Assembly (NCBI GenBank): GCA_015222405.1
Contig: JADFVG010000157.1
Coordinates: 1 to 10,314 of the forward strand
Length of the DNA stretch: 10,314 nt
Source: Chloroflexota bacterium
Lineage (GTDB): Bacteria; Chloroflexota; Dehalococcoidia; E44-bin15
Direction: 5' to 3'
Each line of letters opens with the position of its first letter. The first letter of the stretch is position 1. Below are positions 5,987-10,314 of this stretch, one piece after another. The position numbers and the translations under genes were made by a program. The notes beneath the pieces are model-generated. The model had not been told where the DNA came from. It did not search any database and worked only from the letters and a program-made list of their open reading frames with translations.

Positions 5987-7192
5987 ATGATCGACTTTGA
6001 AATCCCACCCGAAATTGAAGCTGCTAGAAAAGCAGCCCACGAGAGGGCGAAGGAGCTTTTTCGCCCTATAGCCCGCTACTACGATGAGCATGAGCATGAG
6101 AACCCCGACGAATTGATTAGGACATTGTGGGAGAATCCCACTATTGGTATGGGCGCTCTTGGAGGGGGCAGTGCTGGCATAGGCCCTGCCGCTGTATTTT
6201 TGGCGGAGGAGAGTACCTGGGGCGATGCTGGCCTTACGCTATGTGGTCCGGGCCCTGGTCTGGGGGGCGCTGCCGTTTTGGTGTCAGCAACCCCAGAACA
6301 AAGGGAGCGCTTCCTCAAGCGCTTCTCTGAGGGGGAGCCTAAGTGGGGGGCCATGGCGATCACAGAAGCTGGCTGTGGCTCTGATACCGCTGCCATCACC
6401 ACCACTGCGGTGCGTGACGGCGATGAATGGGTGCTCAATGGAGAGAAGATCTTCGTCACCTGCGGGAAAAGGGCTGCAGAGGACTCCGATGGCTTTGCGG
6501 TGGTTTGGGCCACCGTGGACAAGTCAGCAGGGCGTGCTGGTATCAAGCCGTTTGTTGTGGAAGCGGGAACACCAGGCATGAGGGTCGCGAAGGTGGAGGA
6601 TAAGCTGGGAATCAGAGCCAGCGACACTGCCACCATCGTTTTCCAGGATTGCCGCATCCCGTATGACAACATACTTGGTATCCCTGAGGTCGTAGATAAG
6701 ACTAAGACCGCGGGCTTCAAGCGGGTCATGGCCACCTTCGACGTCACTCGACCCTTCGTGGCTGCCATGGCCTTGGGTGTTGGTCGTGCCGCCCTCGATT
6801 TCGTCAAGGAAACCTTTGAGAAGGAAGGCATCGAGATACGCTATGGCTCGCCTCGCCATAAGCTGAGCGCGGTCGAGCGCGATGTTATGGATATGGAAGC
6901 CAATATGAAGGCAGCTGAGATGCTAACCTTGCGGGCAGCATGGATGATGAGTCTGATGCAACGCAACGACCTGCAAGCCTCAATGGCCAAGGCCAAGGCC
7001 GGGCTTGTGGTCACCAGGGTCACCCAGAAGGCCGTCGAACTCTTGGGTCCGCTGGGCTATTCTAGAAAGAATCTGGTCGAGAAGTGGATGCGTGACTGCA
7101 AGATCAACGATATCTTCGAGGGCACCGGCCAGATCAACATGCTCATCGTGGCACGGCGAATCCTCGGCTATACCAGGGATGATCTAAAGTAA
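5987..7192 (+). CDS. Acyl-CoA dehydrogenase with canonical catalytic glutamate
   Basis: The 401-residue protein is of normal family length. It carries the beta-domain FAD motif AITEAGCGSDTAA (124-136), NGEKIFVT (151-158) and the C-terminal IFEGTGQINML (376-386), whose Glu378 occupies the catalytic-base position. The C-terminal helix (387-401) is intact. In the FG-motif segment the residues read RYGSPRHKLSAVERDV (285-300), so the Gln usually found after FGxxL is not obvious. It is translated from ATG 5987 after a strong ribosome site, 16 bases downstream of the first dehydrogenase. The two are thus almost certainly co-transcribed and made in similar amounts. Alpha2-beta2 acyl-CoA dehydrogenases encoded by adjacent genes are established for the ChsE/FadE enzymes of actinobacterial steroid degradation. 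Here the arrangement suggests, but does not prove, the same. Substrate unknown; electron acceptor presumably ETF, not encoded in this window. Confidence 0.95.
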   Translation: MIDFEIPPEIEAARKAAHERAKELFRPIARYYDEHEHENPDELIRTLWENPTIGMGALGGGSAGIGPAAVFLAEESTWGDAGLTLCGPGPGLGGAAVLVSATPEQRERFLKRFSEGEPKWGAMAITEAGCGSDTAAITTTAVRDGDEWVLNGEKIFVTCGKRAAEDSDGFAVVWATVDKSAGRAGIKPFVVEAGTPGMRVAKVEDKLGIRASDTATIVFQDCRIPYDNILGIPEVVDKTKTAGFKRVMATFDVTRPFVAAMALGVGRAALDFVKETFEKEGIEIRYGSPRHKLSAVERDVMDMEANMKAAEMLTLRAAWMMSLMQRNDLQASMAKAKAGLVVTRVTQKAVELLGPLGYSRKNLVEKWMRDCKINDIFEGTGQINMLIVARRILGYTRDDLK

Positions 7193-7260
7193 AGGGCATC
7201 CTGGCAGGACGTTACTGAAAATTTCTCTCGGTGCGACAAACATTTTCATGGGGTTAAATT

Positions 7261-8133
7261 ATGAGAATAAAGGTGACTACAATATTCCGAAATATGCTGA
7301 GAGAACCAGGTGTGATAGTTTTGCCTGGCGTCTACGATGCACTAACAGCTAAACTCGCAGAAAGAGTCGGATTCAAGATCATAGTCCACACAGGCTATGC
7401 CACGGCCGCAAGTCTCCTTGGGCAGCCAGATGTGGGATTGGTTTCATTTAAAGAAATGTGTGATAGGGTAGCATCAATAGCCAGAGCAGTTAGGATCCCA
7501 GTAATGTCAGATGCCGATACGGGCTACGGAAATCCAATAAATGTCTACAGGACTGTCAAAGAGTACATTAGGGCTGGTGCTGCCGGACTATTCATAGAGG
7601 ACCAAGTATGGCCAAAGAGGTGTGGGCATATGTCTGGGAAACAGATTATCTCCGCTGAAGAGATGGTAGCCAAGATTAAGGCAGCAATAGATGCTAAAGA
7701 TGATGAAGATGCGGATTTTGTCGTAGGTGCCCGCACTGATGCTATTGCCACGGATGGAATCGATGAGGCAATAGAACGAGCAAAGTCCTACAGTAAGGCA
7801 GGAGCTGACTTTGTTTACATTGAGGCCTACGAAAGCATTGAACAAATGGAGAAGGCAGTGGAACGTGTCGAGCCACCTCTCGTGCTGAACTTAATTGAAG
7901 GTGGCAAAACGCCTATTGTTAGTGTCAAACAGGCTGAGGAAATGGGCTTCAAAATGGTAGCATTTCCGCTGACAGCTCTCTGGGCGACTACAAACGCAGT
8001 CACAAATACGCTGCAGATACTGAAGGAAACTGGTTCACCGCAGTCATATCTAAGTGAACTAACGACATGGGCGGAATTCAATGAAATCATTGGTTTGCCA
8101 GAGATAAAGGAAATGGAGGAAAAATACAAGTAA
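7261..8133 (+). CDS. Isocitrate lyase/PEP mutase-family C-C lyase (2,3-dimethylmalate or methylisocitrate lyase-like)
   Basis: This 290-residue protein is a complete TIM-barrel member of the ICL/PEPM superfamily. Visible features are LPGVYDALTAKLAE (21-34), the metal-binding SDADTGYGN (83-91), IED (112-114), the catalytic loop PKRCGHMSGK (118-127) and GARTDA (156-161). The Cys in KRCGH marks the lyases (isocitrate, methylisocitrate, dimethylmalate) and is absent from PEP mutase and phosphonopyruvate hydrolase. LNLIEGGKTP (209-218) resembles the dimethylmalate-lyase and general lyase branch more than methylisocitrate lyase, which usually has a different residue pattern there. Expected products are pyruvate plus propionate or succinate. 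It lies 68 bases after the second dehydrogenase with only a weak GGGG-type ribosome site. By eye it is more AT-rich than the dehydrogenases, hinting at separate ancestry. It may share their transcript. The family is certain, the exact substrate not. Confidence 0.92.
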   Translation: MRIKVTTIFRNMLREPGVIVLPGVYDALTAKLAERVGFKIIVHTGYATAASLLGQPDVGLVSFKEMCDRVASIARAVRIPVMSDADTGYGNPINVYRTVKEYIRAGAAGLFIEDQVWPKRCGHMSGKQIISAEEMVAKIKAAIDAKDDEDADFVVGARTDAIATDGIDEAIERAKSYSKAGADFVYIEAYESIEQMEKAVERVEPPLVLNLIEGGKTPIVSVKQAEEMGFKMVAFPLTALWATTNAVTNTLQILKETGSPQSYLSELTTWAEFNEIIGLPEIKEMEEKYK

Positions 8134-8159
8134 AAAAGTCAACAACCCATGAGCAGGCT

Positions 8160-8200
8160 GACCAGAGACTGACTAGTAGGTCACGGCTCTGGTCCTTGTT
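8160..8200. terminator. Hairpin between convergent genes, probable terminator
   Basis: GACCAGAG (8160-8167) pairs perfectly with CTCTGGTC (8187-8194) across a 19-base loop. On the plus strand CTTGTTT follows, a weak U-tract. It ends the lyase transcript and abuts the stop of the convergent Fe-S gene. The T-rich stretch on the minus side (8134-8138) lies further off, so it is probably weaker in that direction. Confidence 0.5.
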
Positions 8201-8766
8201 TAAGCATGCGGCTTAGCTTTGACCACTATCGAAGGCAGAGCAGTCTCCGAGTACTGGAAGCCCGGGGCTTGCCTGCCATCGCCATACTTTTGCCTGAACT
8301 CCTCTAGGTCGCCGGCATCCAAGGCCCGCATCGGGCAGGCAGCGACACATACTGGCAGCTTCCCCTCCGCCCAGCGGTCAAGGCATAGATCGCACATCTG
8401 CACCTTGGCGTTAGCTTCAGGGCCGAACCGAGGAGCCCCGTAGGGGCAGGCCAATTGACAGAGGGCGCCGCACTGGTCCTTTCCCAGGCATTCTTCCCTG
8501 TCGACGACGACTATGCCATCCTCCGACCTTTTGCGGATAGCTCCCGTGGGGCAAGCATCGATGCAGCTGGGTTGGGCGCAGTGGAGGCAGGACAGGGAGG
8601 AATAGGCGACGGAGGGGTTGGGGTAGAAGCCAGTCTCCAGCTCCACCACCCACCTCCAGTTGGCAGGCTCTGCCCCCAGGCCATCCTCGTGCCAATCCTT
8701 GCAGGCGATGGTGCAGGCATCGCACCCGGTACAGCGTGTTTGATCGAAATAGAAACCCTTCTGCAC
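8200..8766 (-). CDS. DmsB-like electron-transfer subunit with four [4Fe-4S] clusters
   Basis: This 188-residue ferredoxin-like subunit relays electrons between a molybdopterin catalytic subunit and a membrane or soluble partner in DMSO-reductase-family complexes. Sixteen cysteines form four groups: 12/15/18/22, 60/63/68/72, 93/99/103/107 and 125/128/140/144. Motifs include CTGCDACTIACKDWHE, CLHCAQPSCIDACP and CPYGAPRFGPE. The third group has C-x5-C-x3-C-x3-C (CLGKDQCGALCQLACP) rather than the usual C-x2-C-x2-C-x3-C. No Tat signal is present, as expected for a partner carried by a signal-bearing catalytic subunit. The start is GTG at 8766, with AAGGAGG six bases upstream. A 100-codon upstream extension would read through the preceding gene. 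It lies one base after the molybdopterin remnant, so it was built as the second gene of a dms-type operon. It looks intact although its partner is broken. Confidence 0.93.
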   Translation of the reverse strand: MQKGFYFDQTRCTGCDACTIACKDWHEDGLGAEPANWRWVVELETGFYPNPSVAYSSLSCLHCAQPSCIDACPTGAIRKRSEDGIVVVDREECLGKDQCGALCQLACPYGAPRFGPEANAKVQMCDLCLDRWAEGKLPVCVAACPMRALDAGDLEEFRQKYGDGRQAPGFQYSETALPSIVVKAKPHA

Positions 8767-8767
8767 C

Positions 8768-9250
8768 CTAATCCTCCTTGATGAACCTTTCCACCTCGAC
8801 GAGGCTGGTATTGACCGGGAAGGCGCCACCCGGGGAGTAGTGGTCTCGGGTGAGAATGTTGGCGCTCCCTGCCCGGTCGCGCCCGTTCTCATCAGGTCGA
8901 TACCAGGCCCCCTCGCCCAACGCCACCACCCCAGGCATGATCCGCTCAGTGACCCTAGCCTGGATAATGGTCTCTCCGCGGTCATTGAAGACCTTGACCT
9001 CGTCCCCGTTTCTGATGCCCCGGGATTCAGCGTCCTTGCTGCTAATCCACAAACTCTGGGGCTCAAGCTCTCTGAGCCAGGGATTGTTATCGAAGCATGA
9101 GTGGGCTCTGGTCTTGTGGTGTATGGTGATAAGCTGCAGGGGGTACTTCTCGATCAGGGGGTCGTCAGTGGAGCCGCTGCAGCGGGAGCTAAAGCAAATC
9201 CTACCCCTGTTTCTTCGTGAAGCAACAAACTTTTTGCCTTTTTGCTGCCG
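8768..9250 (-). pseudogene. C-terminal remnant of a DMSO-reductase-family molybdopterin oxidoreductase
   Basis: The open frame after an in-frame TAG (9253-9251) encodes 160 residues. About the last 130 match the molybdopterin-dinucleotide-binding domain at the C-terminus of DmsA/PhsA-type catalytic subunits: YPLQLITIHHKTRAHS, FDNNPWLRELEPQ, then SSKDAESRGIRNGDEVKVFN and GVVALGEGAWY. Intact enzymes have about 700-900 residues with an Fe-S site and the molybdenum ligand upstream, all absent here. There is no ATG or GTG in frame, and the only TTG (9052) lies within the domain, so no plausible start exists. The fragment runs into the stop region of the hydroxyglutarate gene within about 100 bases. 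A deletion or rearrangement near 9160-9277, or a mis-joined assembly, would explain it. The last codons still carry the ribosome site of the Fe-S gene. The substrate class cannot be told from this end. Confidence 0.8.
8773..8779 (-). promoter_or_regulatory. Ribosome binding site fixing the GTG start of the Fe-S subunit
   Basis: AAGGAGG on the minus strand, six bases before GTG 8766 and inside the last codons of the molybdopterin remnant. It supports translational coupling and the short 188-residue protein. Confidence 0.8.
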
Positions 9251-9281
9251 CTACTGCACAAAACGCCCCTTTTGTTGTCAC
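9217..9281. repeat. Imperfect inverted repeat with an internal tandem octamer at the gene junction
   Basis: GTGAAGCAACAAA (9217-9229) pairs with TTTGTTGTCAC (9271-9281), giving eleven pairs with a two-base bulge across a 41-base loop. The loop contains CTTTTTGC twice in tandem (9230-9237, 9238-9245). The right arm covers the TGA stop of the hydroxyglutarate gene. It could be that gene's 3' stem-loop or a trace of the event that removed most of the molybdoenzyme. Confidence 0.35.
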
Positions 9282-10314
9282 TTCCCCAAAAGGTCTCCAA
9301 CTAAGCTTTCGACATACTCGGCTATAGCTGGGGAGGCTGTCAGTCCAGGGGACTCTATGCCGATGAGATTGATAAACCCTGGCAGGCCCTTATCGGTTTC
9401 ATCCTTGATCACGAAGTCCTTGATGTCTCCGCCAGGCTCTTGCAGCTTTGGCCTGATACCGGCCATTTCAGGTTCCAGGTCGTCATACTCTAGAAAGGGC
9501 AAGAATCTTCTTACCGAATCGTGAAAGAGCTTTTTGTGGTTATTGTCAACGGCATAATCTATGCTATCTACATAATGGATACTAGGACCTAGTCGCATCC
9601 TCCCATCTAAATCAAAGGTAACATGGATCCCTACGCCAGTGAATTGAGGTGGCGGCACCGGAAATACTAACCTTTTGACCAATGTATTTTTGCCACTACC
9701 TACGCTGAAGTACTCCCCTTTGCAGTAGTGTAACTTGTACCCTGCCTTGGCTATATCTATTCCGGCTAGCTCAGCCACTTCATCGCAGTGGAGGCCAGCG
9801 CAATTTATCAGGACCCTTGTGGTAAAGAAAAAATTTCCTGTGCCGTCTTCTACAGCGACTTTGTATTCATCAGCTACTCTTTCTATTCCTACCACCTTTG
9901 TTTGATACGCTATTTGAACTCCCCCGTCTTGTGCTTTGACAATGAAATACTTCATTAACGCATGCGAGTCAATAACGCCGGTTGATGGGGACAGCATAGC
10001 AGCAACCCCTTCTACATTTGGCTCTAACTCCTGCATCTCCCATTTTGACAGTATCCTCAGACCCTCAACCCCGTTTCTTTGGCCTCTCTCCAGCAATGTT
10101 TGTAATTCCCCAGCTTCATCATCACTTGTTGCCACTATCAACTTGCCCAGCCTTCTATGACCTATGCCGTACTTCTCACACAGTTCGTAAAGGATATGGT
10201 TCCCGGCAACACACATTTTCGCCTTTAACGAGCCCTCAGGATAATAGATGCCGGCATGAATAACCCCGCTCTGCCTACTGCTTATTTCCTGGCCAAACGT
10301 TTCATTCTTTTCCA
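9278..10314 (-). CDS. L-2-hydroxyglutarate dehydrogenase/oxidase-like FAD protein (partial, N-terminus outside window)
   Basis: 345 residues up to the TGA at 9280-9278 are present. The start and the N-terminal GxGxxG FAD fold lie beyond the right edge. The visible part reads RQSGVIHAGIYYPEGSLKAK near the edge, then LINCAGLHCDEVAELAGI, KGEYF, VFPVPPPQFTGVGIHVTFDL, GRMRLGPS, GIRPKLQ and the closing FAD loop ESPGLTASPAIAEYVESL. This order is that of the DAO-superfamily LhgO/L2HGDH group, which oxidises L-2-hydroxyglutarate to 2-oxoglutarate with electrons going to quinone or another acceptor. Related glycerol-3-phosphate dehydrogenases (GlpA-like) are the main alternative, but the HAGIYYPxGSLKA and ESPGLTAS patterns favour the hydroxyglutarate type. 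The C-terminus looks complete and not frameshifted. It is about 100 bases upstream of the molybdoenzyme remnant on the same strand; nothing indicates that they belong to one pathway. Confidence 0.88.
   Translation of the reverse strand, partial: EKNETFGQEISSRQSGVIHAGIYYPEGSLKAKMCVAGNHILYELCEKYGIGHRRLGKLIVATSDDEAGELQTLLERGQRNGVEGLRILSKWEMQELEPNVEGVAAMLSPSTGVIDSHALMKYFIVKAQDGGVQIAYQTKVVGIERVADEYKVAVEDGTGNFFFTTRVLINCAGLHCDEVAELAGIDIAKAGYKLHYCKGEYFSVGSGKNTLVKRLVFPVPPPQFTGVGIHVTFDLDGRMRLGPSIHYVDSIDYAVDNNHKKLFHDSVRRFLPFLEYDDLEPEMAGIRPKLQEPGGDIKDFVIKDETDKGLPGFINLIGIESPGLTASPAIAEYVESLVGDLLGK

Noticed and set aside
6079..6831. 250-codon minus frame
   Set aside because: Antisense shadow of the second dehydrogenase; Ser/Ala/Pro-rich with no domain.
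8767..9066. 100-codon N-terminal extension of the Fe-S subunit
   Set aside because: It reads the molybdopterin-domain remnant in the wrong frame; GTG 8766 has an ideal ribosome site and fits the family length.
8850..9524. 224-codon plus-strand frame across the junction
   Set aside because: It is antisense to two recognisable protein regions and shows no domain of its own; considered as a possible inserted gene but unsupported.

Overview
The window reads as a fragment of a bacterial chromosome, probably from a metagenome, of moderate GC. It carries acyl-CoA and organic-acid catabolism genes, an ABC export system and a damaged molybdoenzyme locus. Paired acyl-CoA dehydrogenases, an NDP-forming acyl-CoA synthetase-like protein and a DmsB-like Fe-S subunit recall uncultured anaerobic or facultative acid degraders, for example sediment Chloroflexota (Dehalococcoidia) or Desulfobacterota. 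This placement is an inference from gene content only. No rRNA, tRNA, CRISPR array, phage gene or transposase was found.

Layout. Positions 1-595 (minus strand) hold the N-terminal 198 residues of a CoA-binding, acetate-CoA-ligase-like protein that runs off the left edge. It has a good sigma70-like promoter with a perfect 10-bp inverted repeat next to the -35. Positions 596-1200 hold no convincing gene, only short open stretches. Positions 4642-1201 (minus) form a compact operon: a TetR-type ligand-binding domain without its DNA-binding half, a LolD/MacB-type ATPase and an FtsX/MacB-type permease. The divergent interval 4643-4875 holds promoters for both directions and a peptide resembling an IclR helix-turn-helix. 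Positions 4876-8133 (plus) hold two tandem acyl-CoA dehydrogenases and an isocitrate lyase/PEP mutase-family C-C lyase. A hairpin at 8160-8194 separates these from convergent minus-strand genes. Those are a complete DmsB-like four-cluster ferredoxin (8200-8766), a start-less C-terminal remnant of a molybdopterin oxidoreductase (8768-9250), and an L-2-hydroxyglutarate dehydrogenase/oxidase-like flavoprotein (9278 to the right edge).

How the genes may work together. The dehydrogenases would introduce a double bond into an acyl-CoA, and the lyase could split a branched hydroxy-diacid into pyruvate and a short acid. The synthetase-like protein could interconvert acyl-CoA and free acid. The hydroxyglutarate enzyme would feed electrons to a quinone or flavoprotein acceptor. 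The first dehydrogenase has non-canonical active-site and FAD motifs while the second is canonical, so the pair may form a heteromeric enzyme. That is the most interesting functional hypothesis here. I saw no clear new defence or mobile system. The other notable signals are breakage: a headless TetR domain, a beheaded molybdoenzyme and a decayed-looking 600-bp gap.
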